DNA from: Sulfurimonas sp.
GTDB lineage: Bacteria > Campylobacterota > Campylobacteria > Campylobacterales > Sulfurimonadaceae
DNA: 20,377 bases
Assembly (NCBI GenBank): GCA_027047745.1
Contig: JALTUB010000107.1
Span: 1-20,377, forward strand
Reading direction: 5' to 3'
In this document: piece after piece, positions 1 to 4,996 of the stretch
Position numbering within the stretch: position 1 is the first letter of the stretch
Layout: each line of letters opens with the position of its first letter
Notes under the pieces: generated by a model
Told to the model about the DNA's origin: nothing
Database searches by the model: none
The model's input: only the letters and a program-made list of their open reading frames with translations
Position numbers and translations under genes: made by a program

Positions 1-36
1 AATCTATTCACAAATTCCATAGCCTACACCGTTCAT
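1..36 (+). other. Tail of an upstream cassette (partial)
   Basis: These bases lie left of the first attC-like site and probably belong to the cassette upstream. A short open frame runs in from the window edge and stops at TAG 20-22, but it is too short to identify. The bases CCGTTCAT at 29-36 resemble the right-hand core box of an attC site and abut the next site directly, so a truncated extra attC could end here. Nothing firmer can be said from so little sequence. Confidence 0.25.
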
Positions 37-130
37 ATAACAAACCGCAGAAACAACATTTTAGCATTGAAATTGTTTAGGATGGATTAATGTGGTTGGT
101 GCTAAAATGTTGATTAACTAATAGTTATCT
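37..130 (+). repeat. attC-like recombination site 1 (long type)
   Basis: The site opens with ATAACAAA (37-44) and closes with GTTATCT (124-130), which are largely complementary. Inside are perfect 13-bp arms CAACATTTTAGCA (54-66) and TGCTAAAATGTTG (100-112) around a 33-nt centre. This layout, complementary outer core boxes with an imperfect internal stem, is that of an integron attC site. At about 94 bp it is longer than the other three sites here. The recombination point would be between G124 and T125. Confidence 0.65.
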
Positions 131-174
131 CCCATCAAAAACTTTTAAGAAAATAAAACAAATTGAATTTTAGC

Positions 175-180
175 TATAAT
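175..180 (+). promoter_or_regulatory. Candidate -10 box for cassette 1
   Basis: A perfect TATAAT lies 26 bp before the GTG start of the DUF4160 gene, preceded by a T-rich stretch. No good -35 hexamer is present at 17 bp. Campylobacterota vegetative promoters often rely on the -10 box and periodic AT-rich upstream sequence, so the absence is not decisive. It implies that this cassette can be expressed without the array promoter. Confidence 0.5.
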
Positions 181-206
181 GTTAAAAACAAAATGAAGGT
201 TTAAAT

Positions 207-434
207 GTGCCAACTTTACTAAATCAAAATGGTTTTAAATTTTTCTTTTATGCGAATGAGCATGACCCAAAACACATTCATATTATGAAAGGTGAAGGAT
301 TTGCTAAAGTTGAATTAGAAAACTTAAAAGTAGTTCAAAACTACTTAAAACCTAAAGATTTAAAATTTGCACTTGAAATCATCAAAGAAAATCAAAATAA
401 CTTTATAGGGGTTTGGAATGAATGGTTTAATTAA
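207..434 (+). CDS. DUF4160 family protein (candidate toxin-antitoxin partner)
   Basis: This 75-residue cytoplasmic protein has the DUF4160 signature: an N-terminal MPT, a short Gly-Phe-aromatic strand, then the hallmark NEHDPKHIHI at residues 17-26. The function of the family is unproven; it is very often encoded next to a DUF2442 gene, as here, and the pair has the size and layout of a toxin-antitoxin module. The start is GTG at 207, chosen because GAAGG (195-199) lies 7 bp upstream and the protein begins with the family-typical MPT. The gene overlaps the next one by 17 bp, implying coupled translation. It sits in an integron cassette. Assignment to DUF4160 is by recognition; the role is inference. 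Confidence 0.8.
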   Translation: MPTLLNQNGFKFFFYANEHDPKHIHIMKGEGFAKVELENLKVVQNYLKPKDLKFALEIIKENQNNFIGVWNEWFN

Positions 435-660
435 AGGTAAAGAAGTTCATTTTGATGATGAATATTTACATGTAAAACTTGAAGATGGAAGAATAATATC
501 TACTCCTATGGAGTGGTATAAACCACTTAAAGAAGCTTCAATATCAGAACTAAAGAGCTACAAACTTATTTGTATGAATACTGGTATTGAATGGGAATCT
601 ATTGATTATCATCTAAACATAGAAAATATGCTCGAGTCTTCACTAGAAAAAGTTGCTTAA
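418..660 (+). CDS. DUF2442 family protein (candidate partner of DUF4160)
   Basis: This 80-residue protein matches DUF2442: a strand-rich start, the motif DGRIISTPMEWYKPL at about residues 23-37, and the C-terminal GIEWESIDYHLNIENML pattern at about 56-72. The family lacks a firmly established function; it occurs mostly as the second gene of small two-gene modules with DUF4160. The ATG at 418 lies inside the end of the DUF4160 gene in another frame, with a purine-rich GGGG tract upstream. Its stop is followed three bases later by the attC-like site, the usual tight packing of a cassette gene. It is not closely similar to the other DUF2442 protein at 1955-2194, which belongs to a different subtype. 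Confidence 0.8.
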   Translation: MNGLIKGKEVHFDDEYLHVKLEDGRIISTPMEWYKPLKEASISELKSYKLICMNTGIEWESIDYHLNIENMLESSLEKVA

Positions 661-663
661 AGA

Positions 664-730
664 GATAACAAAACATAGTAGCGAATAAGTAGCCTAGCGG
701 CGACTTATCGGCTATATTCAGTCGTTATAT
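664..730 (+). repeat. attC-like recombination site 2
   Basis: Outer boxes GATAAC (664-669) and GTTATAT (724-730) are complementary. Nested inside are ATAG (675-678) with CTAT (712-715), and ATAAGT (685-690) with ACTTAT (703-708). The left box continues as AACAAA, as in all four sites. Its right end, GGCTATATTCAGTCGTT (710-726), is identical to that of site 3 at 16 of 17 positions, which shows a related attC family. It follows the DUF2442 stop codon by three bases. Confidence 0.8.
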
Positions 731-763
731 CCAAGTTGCTACATTGTTTAGCACTTTGGATAT
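727..763 (+). repeat. Stem-loop at the start of cassette 2
   Basis: Perfect 8-bp arms ATATCCAA (727-734) and TTGGATAT (756-763) enclose a second pair, GCTA (738-741) and TAGC (749-752), giving a nearly continuous 15-bp stem. It begins inside the right-hand core box of attC-like site 2 and ends 43 bp before the lipoprotein start. No T-run follows, so it does not look like a simple terminator. Confidence 0.6.
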
Positions 764-806
764 ACCTATTGAAATGGGTAAAATTTATTTAATGGAGGTC
801 TCTTAA

Positions 807-1358
807 ATGAAGAGATTTATACTTAGTGTTTTAGTTTTTGGTTCAATGGCATTGTTTACAGGATGTGCTAATAAAGTTCCAGTATATGCAATATCTACAA
901 ATAATGTAGTTAATTTACAAGGTCTTTCAAAAGACAATGGTAAAGTGAATTTAAACAACTTTACAGATTCGGGAAGAGATGAATCAAAAGTTATGTGCAG
1001 ATTGGCTACTCCAGTAGGAACTGCTAGTGGTGAGACATTTGCTTCTTATATTGAGAATGCTTTCAAAAAAGAATTATTAGTAGCTGGTATGTATGACCCA
1101 AAATCAAATATTACTATTTCTGCAAATATAGATAAACTTTACGGAAGCACAACTATAGGTAATGCATATTGGGAATTTACAGTGACTGTAAAATCTTCAA
1201 ATGGAACTAGCTATCAAGTACATACTAGATATGATTATGAATCAAGTTTTTCAGCAATGTCAGCTTGTTCAGAAATGCAACGTTCTTTTGTACCAGCAGT
1301 ACAAAAACTTATAGGGGATATTGTTCAAAATTCCAAATTTGTTGATTTGTTAAAATAA
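807..1358 (+). CDS. Uncharacterised lipoprotein in an integron cassette
   Basis: The 183-residue product has a classic lipoprotein signal: two positive residues, a hydrophobic core, then the lipobox LFTGC with the lipidated cysteine at residue 20. The mature part is mostly polar and strand-like, with two further cysteines (about 64 and 154) that could form a disulfide in the periplasm. A MCRLATPVG segment precedes an AF-KEL amphipathic stretch, a pattern seen in uncharacterised lipoproteins of the group; I do not recognise a named family. The start is ATG 807, set by a strong GGAGG (794-798) 8 bp upstream. The stop codon abuts the next attC-like site. A surface or periplasmic role is inferred from the lipobox only. 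Confidence 0.85.
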   Translation: MKRFILSVLVFGSMALFTGCANKVPVYAISTNNVVNLQGLSKDNGKVNLNNFTDSGRDESKVMCRLATPVGTASGETFASYIENAFKKELLVAGMYDPKSNITISANIDKLYGSTTIGNAYWEFTVTVKSSNGTSYQVHTRYDYESSFSAMSACSEMQRSFVPAVQKLIGDIVQNSKFVDLLK

Positions 1359-1425
1359 TATAACAAAATAGAGTATCCAATAAATTTCCGCTAGGTAATT
1401 TATTGGCTATCTTCAGTCGTTGTGT
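1359..1425 (+). repeat. attC-like recombination site 3
   Basis: The site starts immediately after the lipoprotein stop with TATAACAAA (1359-1367) and ends with GTTGTGT (1419-1425). Perfect 8-bp arms AATAAATT (1379-1386) and AATTTATT (1397-1404) flank a 10-nt loop, and ATAG (1369-1372) pairs with CTAT (1407-1410). Its right end (1405-1421) differs from that of site 2 at one base. Its loop contains CCGCTAGG, the reverse complement of CCTAGCGG in the loop of site 2. Confidence 0.8.
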
Positions 1426-1457
1426 GAAAGAACACATAATATATCAAAAGGATACAC

Positions 1458-1637
1458 ATGAAAATAATTTTAGTTTTGACATTATTATTAAGTAATATTA
1501 TTTTTGCATCAAATTTTGATGTACCTATGAAAATTACTCTAAAAGACAATACCTATAACTTAAAAAGTAGTTGTAGTTATCATATTGTTGATGACGATTA
1601 TTTAAATGAACCGTATTGGAATAAAAAAGAAAGATGA
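1458..1637 (+). CDS. Small exported protein, possibly frameshifted
   Basis: A 59-residue product begins with a clear signal peptide: MK, then a hydrophobic run to about residue 15, with a cleavage site after FA at about residue 17. The rest is polar with one cysteine. AAAAGGA (1446-1452) lies 5 bp before the ATG, a good ribosome binding site. The frame stops at TGA 1635-1637 just after an A-rich run. The -1 frame continues as DEFNFFVPKNKGDI and stops at TAA 1675-1677, directly abutting the next ATG. That continuation looks protein-like, so the original gene may have run to 1677 and suffered a one-base insertion in the A-run 1623-1633. I do not recognise the family. Confidence 0.6.
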   Translation: MKIILVLTLLLSNIIFASNFDVPMKITLKDNTYNLKSSCSYHIVDDDYLNEPYWNKKER

Positions 1638-1677
1638 ATTTAATTTTTTTGTACCAAAAAATAAAGGAGATATATAA

Positions 1678-1944
1678 ATGCCAACAATATCAATGTTTTA
1701 CGGAATTATCATAAGAATGTACTGTGCTCCAAACGAACATAACCCACCACATATTCATGTTTACTATCAAGATGACAAAGCAGTTATAGATATAAAAAAA
1801 GTTGAATTAACCGAAGGAAAATTACACAAAAAGAAACTTAGAATAGTTTTGGCATGGGTTGAATTAAGACAAGAAGATTTATTAGCTGACTGGGAGCTAG
1901 CTCAAAATGGTGAACTTCCTTTTAAAATTGACCCTTTAAAGTAG
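1678..1944 (+). CDS. DUF4160 family protein, second copy (divergent)
   Basis: This 88-residue protein shows the DUF4160 hallmark: MPTIS start, IIIRMYCAPNEHNPPHIHVYY at about residues 10-30, a basic middle (KLHKKKLRIV) and the C-terminal W-x-E pattern. It follows the family consensus better than the protein at 207-434, with NEHNPPHIHV in full. AAGGAG (1664-1669) lies 8 bp before the ATG. The following DUF2442 gene starts 10 bp later and its AGGAG overlaps this stop codon, so the two are one translational unit. A toxin-antitoxin role is suspected from the conserved pairing, not proven. Confidence 0.85.
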   Translation: MPTISMFYGIIIRMYCAPNEHNPPHIHVYYQDDKAVIDIKKVELTEGKLHKKKLRIVLAWVELRQEDLLADWELAQNGELPFKIDPLK

Positions 1945-1954
1945 GAGAAATAAA

Positions 1955-2194
1955 ATGTATTTATCTGTAAAAGAAGTAAAACCACTAAAAGATTACTATT
2001 TGTTATTAAAGTTTGAAAACAATGAAGAAAAACTTTTTGATGTCAAACCATATTTAGAAATTGGTAAATTTCAAGAATTAAAAGATGTAAATCTATTTAA
2101 AAGTGTAAAAGTATGTTTTGATAGTATAGAATGGGACAACCAATTAGACTTAGACCCAGAACTTCTATACCTAAAATCACACAACAAAACATAG
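1955..2194 (+). CDS. DUF2442 family protein, second copy (divergent)
   Basis: This 79-residue protein is the DUF2442 subtype with V-x-x-V-KPL at the start, FENNEEKLFDVKPYLEIGKF at about residues 20-39 and the terminal IEWDNQLDLDPELLY at about 58-72. It pairs with the DUF4160 gene just upstream. AGGAG (1943-1947) precedes ATG 1955 by 7 bp. Its last codons run into the left half of attC-like site 4, so the site encodes part of the C-terminus; such overlap is common for cassette genes. The first cassette encodes the other subtype, so the two modules are not recent duplicates. Confidence 0.85.
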   Translation: MYLSVKEVKPLKDYYLLLKFENNEEKLFDVKPYLEIGKFQELKDVNLFKSVKVCFDSIEWDNQLDLDPELLYLKSHNKT

Positions 2195-2245
2195 AAGACA
2201 ATAAATTACCTTGCGGTAATTTATGCTTCTATTCAACCGTTATAC
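2180..2245 (+). repeat. attC-like recombination site 4
   Basis: This is the cleanest site in the array. Outer boxes are CACAAC (2180-2185, continuing as AACAAA) and GTTATAC (2239-2245). ATAGAAG (2191-2197) pairs perfectly with CTTCTAT (2226-2232), and ATAAATTACC (2201-2210) pairs perfectly with GGTAATTTAT (2215-2224) around a 4-nt loop. The two stems are separated by 3 bases on one side and 1 on the other, the kind of extrahelical asymmetry that orients attC recombination. No further attC-like site is seen to the right. Confidence 0.85.
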
Positions 2246-2257
2246 ACACAACACAAA

Positions 2258-2304
2258 TATTGATAATGTAAATATAATTTTGCTATAATAAAATCATATC
2301 AATA
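2258..2304 (+). promoter_or_regulatory. brnTA promoter with flanking inverted repeat
   Basis: TTGATA (2260-2265) and TATAAT (2284-2289) are separated by 18 bp, a good vegetative promoter, 27 bp before the brnT start. The 8-bp sequences TATTGATA (2258-2265) and TATCAATA (2297-2304) form a perfect inverted repeat; one half covers the -35 hexamer and the other lies around the expected transcription start. BrnA-type antitoxins repress their own promoters, so these halves are candidate operator sites. The operator role is inference. Confidence 0.6.
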
Positions 2305-2316
2305 AAAAGGCTTACT

Positions 2317-2601
2317 TTGAAATTTGAATGGAATGATGAAAAAAGTAAATTAAATCTACAAAATCATCAAGTCTCTTTTAAGGAAGCAACAGAAGTTTTC
2401 TTAGACCCTATGCATATTTCAAAACTTGACCATCGTTTCGATTATTTTGAAGAGAGATGGATAACATTAGGCACGACAACAAAAGATAAAATCTTAGTTG
2501 TTGCAAATATGTTTTTTGATGAAAATGGAGAAGAGATTATCCGTATCATAAGTGCAAGAAAAGCAAATCAAGAAGAAAGGATATTTTATGAACAACATTA
2601 A
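2317..2601 (+). CDS. brnT: BrnT family type II toxin (ribonuclease)
   Basis: This 94-residue protein matches BrnT throughout: F-x-W-N-D-E-K near the N-terminus, an H-x-V-S-F-x-E-A block at about residues 17-24, VFLD at 27-30, and the C-terminal EEIIRIISARKANQEERIFYE at about residues 72-92, whose arginines are the conserved positions of the fold. BrnT proteins are small RelE-like endoribonucleases that stop translation and are neutralised by BrnA. The start is TTG 2317, with AAAAAGG (2304-2310) 6 bp upstream. The gene overlaps brnA by 14 bp. It lies after the last recognisable attC-like site, so it may be a terminal cassette without attC or a resident chromosomal module. Confidence 0.88.
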   Translation: MKFEWNDEKSKLNLQNHQVSFKEATEVFLDPMHISKLDHRFDYFEERWITLGTTTKDKILVVANMFFDENGEEIIRIISARKANQEERIFYEQH

Positions 2602-2815
2602 AGAAAGAGAAAAGTTTGATGATTATGAAATGCTGGATGAATATGATTTTAATGATGGTATTCGGGGTAGATTTTATGAACCAAAAAAGATACCCGTTTC
2701 GCTAAGATTAGATAATGATATAGTTTTATTTTTCAAAAAACTTGCAAGTGAGCAAAAAGTACCATACCAGACACTTATAAATGCACTTCTCAGAAAAAAA
2801 CTACAAGAAGTATAA
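2588..2815 (+). CDS. brnA: BrnA family antitoxin
   Basis: The 75-residue product has an acidic N-terminal half rich in Asp, Glu and Tyr, of the type that wraps the toxin, and a C-terminal ribbon-helix-helix-like part beginning VSLRLDNDIVLFFKKLA at about residue 38 and ending INALLRKKL. This is the BrnA pattern: a DNA-binding antitoxin that inhibits BrnT and represses its own operon. The frame is open from 2552, but ATG 2588 is preferred because AAAGGA (2576-2581) lies 6 bp before it and BrnA proteins are usually of this size. The stop codon is embedded in a TATAAT (2811-2816) that may serve sppA. Confidence 0.85.
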   Translation: MNNIKEREKFDDYEMLDEYDFNDGIRGRFYEPKKIPVSLRLDNDIVLFFKKLASEQKVPYQTLINALLRKKLQEV

Positions 2816-2833
2816 TAAAATCAAATAAAAAGG
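2811..2833 (+). promoter_or_regulatory. Candidate sppA leader, near-copy of the brnT leader
   Basis: TATAAT (2811-2816) overlaps the brnA stop codon and lies 24 bp before the sppA start. Bases 2811-2833 match 2284-2310 in front of brnT exactly, apart from a 4-base gap: TATAATAAAATCA is shared, then AATAAAAAGG. The stretch contains both a -10 box and a ribosome binding site, so sppA may be transcribed from here as well as by read-through from brnTA. Confidence 0.5.
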
Positions 2834-2840
2834 ATATTTT

Positions 2841-3710
2841 ATGGAGTTATTCAAAAAACTATTTTTACCAATAACAGTGTCAATGAAGTACATTCAAGAA
2901 CATTTTAAAGCAATGATATTTTTACTCATTCTTTTTTTAATATTTGCACCACAAAGCGAAAAGGATTTAACTTCTAATAATCTTCAAGAGATAAATCTTG
3001 TTGGTCCTATTATGGATGCGAGTGAAATAGTGGAACAGATTGATGAAGCAGCAGACAATAAACAGATAAAAGGTGTTCTTTTAAGTGTAAATTCTCCTGG
3101 TGGAGCAGTAGCACCGTCCATAGAAATATCTTACGCCATAAAAAGACTTCGTGCTAAAAAACCCGTTGTGGCTTATGCAAAAGGTACAATGGCAAGTGGA
3201 AGTTACTACTCAAGTATATGGGCAAACGAAATCATTGCAAATCCTGGTAGCATGATAGGAAGTATAGGTGTGATTATGGAAGGTACTAACTTAAGTGAAA
3301 TTATGAGCAAGATAGGTATAAAAACACAAGGTGTTCATGCAGGAAAGTACAAGCAACTAGGAACTCCATACAGAAAATGGAAAGGTTATGAAGTAGCAGA
3401 ACTAAACAAAGTGATTCAAGGAACTTATGATATGTTTACTCAAGATGTTGCAAATGCTAGAAAATTAGACATTAAAAAAAGAGATGACTTTGCAAATGCA
3501 CATATCTTTACATCTTATCAAGCAAAAGAAGTTGGTCTTATAGATGCTCTTGGTGTGGGCTATGATGCGAGATTAAGAGTAGAAAGTTTAAGTGGTGTTA
3601 AAAATCCAGTATGGAACAAAGAAGATAAATTTGACAAACTTATGAAAAAACTAGAGGTTAAAACAGCAGCAGTAATCACTACTTATTTTCCACCACTTGT
3701 TTTAAGGTAA
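2841..3710 (+). CDS. sppA: Signal peptide peptidase SppA, short type (S49)
   Basis: This 289-residue inner-membrane serine protease has one N-terminal transmembrane segment at about residues 24-37 and a periplasmic S49 domain. SPGG (85-88) begins the crotonase-like core, the nucleophile is Ser119 in GTMASGSYY, and Lys171 in GKYKQLGTPYRK is the expected general base, 52 residues later as in the Bacillus enzyme. It degrades signal peptides left in the membrane after protein export. AAAGG (2829-2833) precedes the ATG by 7 bp. It is the first clear core-genome gene right of the cassette region and converges on xseA with only 5 bp between the stop codons; no terminator hairpin is visible there. 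Confidence 0.93.
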   Translation: MELFKKLFLPITVSMKYIQEHFKAMIFLLILFLIFAPQSEKDLTSNNLQEINLVGPIMDASEIVEQIDEAADNKQIKGVLLSVNSPGGAVAPSIEISYAIKRLRAKKPVVAYAKGTMASGSYYSSIWANEIIANPGSMIGSIGVIMEGTNLSEIMSKIGIKTQGVHAGKYKQLGTPYRKWKGYEVAELNKVIQGTYDMFTQDVANARKLDIKKRDDFANAHIFTSYQAKEVGLIDALGVGYDARLRVESLSGVKNPVWNKEDKFDKLMKKLEVKTAAVITTYFPPLVLR

Positions 3711-3715
3711 ATATT

Positions 3716-4975
3716 TTATATACTTTCTTTTTTGATAACTTTTGCTTTAACTACTATCTTATCGCTTTGAAGTTCAAATTCATCATCAGTTTTTAGTAAA
3801 GATATGTCTATAACTTTATCGTTTTGAGAAAGTTGGGCAAATCCTTTTTTTGTTTTAAACTTTGGATTGTTTGATTTCAACATTGTTTGCAGATTAAGTA
3901 TTTTACTTTTTGAATGATTTAAAATAGACTCTATTGCAAAAGGAAATCTATCTTTTAGCTGTTGTAGCTCTTTTTCATAGTTTTTAAACCGAAAATCAAT
4001 ACTATGCTCAAACTCTTTTTTAACTCTTAATACTTCCTCTTTTTTTAAGATGAGTTTTCTCTCTACAGAGTGTTGAGAGTAGGAGTTTTTTATATGTGTT
4101 AATTCCTGAGTTTTTGAGTTTAATTTTTGTTGCATTATCTGAGTATATTGCGTTTGAATAGAATCAAGATACTGATAAAGCTCATTAGTATCTGGCAAAG
4201 ATATTTCCATAGCAGCACTTGGAGTAGCAGCACGAACATCTGCACAAAAGTCACTAATAACCCAATCTATCTCATGACCAACTGCTGAGATAATAGGTGT
4301 AGTAGCATTGAAAATGGCATCTGCAACTATCTCTTCATTAAATGCCCACAAATCTTCTATACTTCCACCACCACGACCAACAACGATAATATCATACTCT
4401 TTTATATCAGCTATATTAACTGCATTTGCTATAGATGATGCTGCATTCGTACCTTGAACTAAAACATCATATATATCTATCTCTAAAGTTCTATAACGAC
4501 TATTTGCAACTCTTAACATATCTTGCAGTGCTGCTCCTGTTGCAGAAGTAACAAAGGCTATCTTTTTAGGAAATTTTGGAAGTTGTTTTTTTATTTCAGG
4601 GTTAAAATATCCCTTGTCAGATAGTTTTTGCTTTAACTGCTCAAATGCTAGAGCTAAAGCCCCCTGCCCTGATGGTTCTATGCTAAAACAATTAAGTTGA
4701 TAACTTCCACGAGGTTTATAGAGTGTTAATGCTGCATTTATAACTACTTTCATGCCCTCTTCAAGGCGAAAACGAAGCTTACTAGCGTTACCTCTAAACA
4801 TTACAGCACTTATAGCAGAAGAGCTATCTTTTAGAGTAAAGTAAATATGACCTGAGTTATGAAATGTTATGCGAGAGAGTTCACCTTCGATAAGTACCTG
4901 TTGAAAACTACTTTCTAGTAAGGTTTTAATCTGTTCGTTGAGTGCAGAGACACTCAACATATATCTATTTTGCAA
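3716..4975 (-). CDS. xseA: Exodeoxyribonuclease VII large subunit
   Basis: The 419-residue protein carries an N-terminal OB-fold for single-stranded DNA (about residues 5-95, with LIEGELSRITFHNSGHIYFTLKD), the catalytic region with VTSATGAALQDML and VVGRGGGSIEDLWAFNEE, then SAVGHEIDWVISDFCADVRAATPSAA, followed by a long coiled-coil part. With XseB it degrades single-stranded DNA to oligonucleotides in mismatch repair and recombination. No xseB gene is in the window. The start is TTG 4975 with AAGGT 5 bp upstream; an ATG six codons in (4960) has no ribosome binding site. It lies 21 bp after the cytochrome gene in the same direction and probably shares its transcript. Confidence 0.93.
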   Translation of the reverse strand: MQNRYMLSVSALNEQIKTLLESSFQQVLIEGELSRITFHNSGHIYFTLKDSSSAISAVMFRGNASKLRFRLEEGMKVVINAALTLYKPRGSYQLNCFSIEPSGQGALALAFEQLKQKLSDKGYFNPEIKKQLPKFPKKIAFVTSATGAALQDMLRVANSRYRTLEIDIYDVLVQGTNAASSIANAVNIADIKEYDIIVVGRGGGSIEDLWAFNEEIVADAIFNATTPIISAVGHEIDWVISDFCADVRAATPSAAMEISLPDTNELYQYLDSIQTQYTQIMQQKLNSKTQELTHIKNSYSQHSVERKLILKKEEVLRVKKEFEHSIDFRFKNYEKELQQLKDRFPFAIESILNHSKSKILNLQTMLKSNNPKFKTKKGFAQLSQNDKVIDISLLKTDDEFELQSDKIVVKAKVIKKESI

Positions 4976-4996
4976 AGAAAACCTTATAAACTAAAA

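Larger units (their letters stand above)
125..724 (+). mobile_element. Integron gene cassette 1 (DUF4160 + DUF2442)
   Basis: This is the unit between the predicted G/TT cut points of attC-like sites 1 and 2. It carries two overlapping genes in the usual cassette orientation, each reading towards the downstream attC, plus its own candidate promoter at 175-180. The boundaries are inferred from the attC architecture, not from any comparison with an empty site. Confidence 0.6.
725..1419 (+). mobile_element. Integron gene cassette 2 (lipoprotein)
   Basis: This is the unit between the predicted cut points of attC-like sites 2 and 3. It carries one gene, a lipoprotein with a strong ribosome binding site, and an inverted repeat at its left end (727-763). 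Boundaries are inferred from the attC architecture. Confidence 0.6.
1420..2239 (+). mobile_element. Integron gene cassette 3 (exported peptide + DUF4160 + DUF2442)
   Basis: This is the unit between the predicted cut points of attC-like sites 3 and 4. It carries three genes in one direction, unusual because most cassettes hold one or two. No attC-like sequence is visible between the small exported protein and the DUF4160 gene, so they appear to move together. Confidence 0.55.

Noticed and set aside
1..2245. Integrase gene or attI site in the window
   Set aside because: No tyrosine recombinase frame is present on either strand in the cassette region; attI cannot be recognised without it.
664..2245. 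CRISPR array as an explanation for the regularly spaced repeats
   Set aside because: The repeats are not identical, are 600-800 bp apart, flank protein genes, and have complementary core boxes, which fits attC sites and not CRISPR.
2552..2587. N-terminal extension of BrnA to 2552
   Set aside because: The extra residues overlap the conserved BrnT C-terminus and have no ribosome binding site, whereas ATG 2588 has AAAGGA at proper spacing.
3708..3720. Bidirectional terminator between sppA and xseA
   Set aside because: Only five bases separate the stop codons and no inverted repeat is visible around them.
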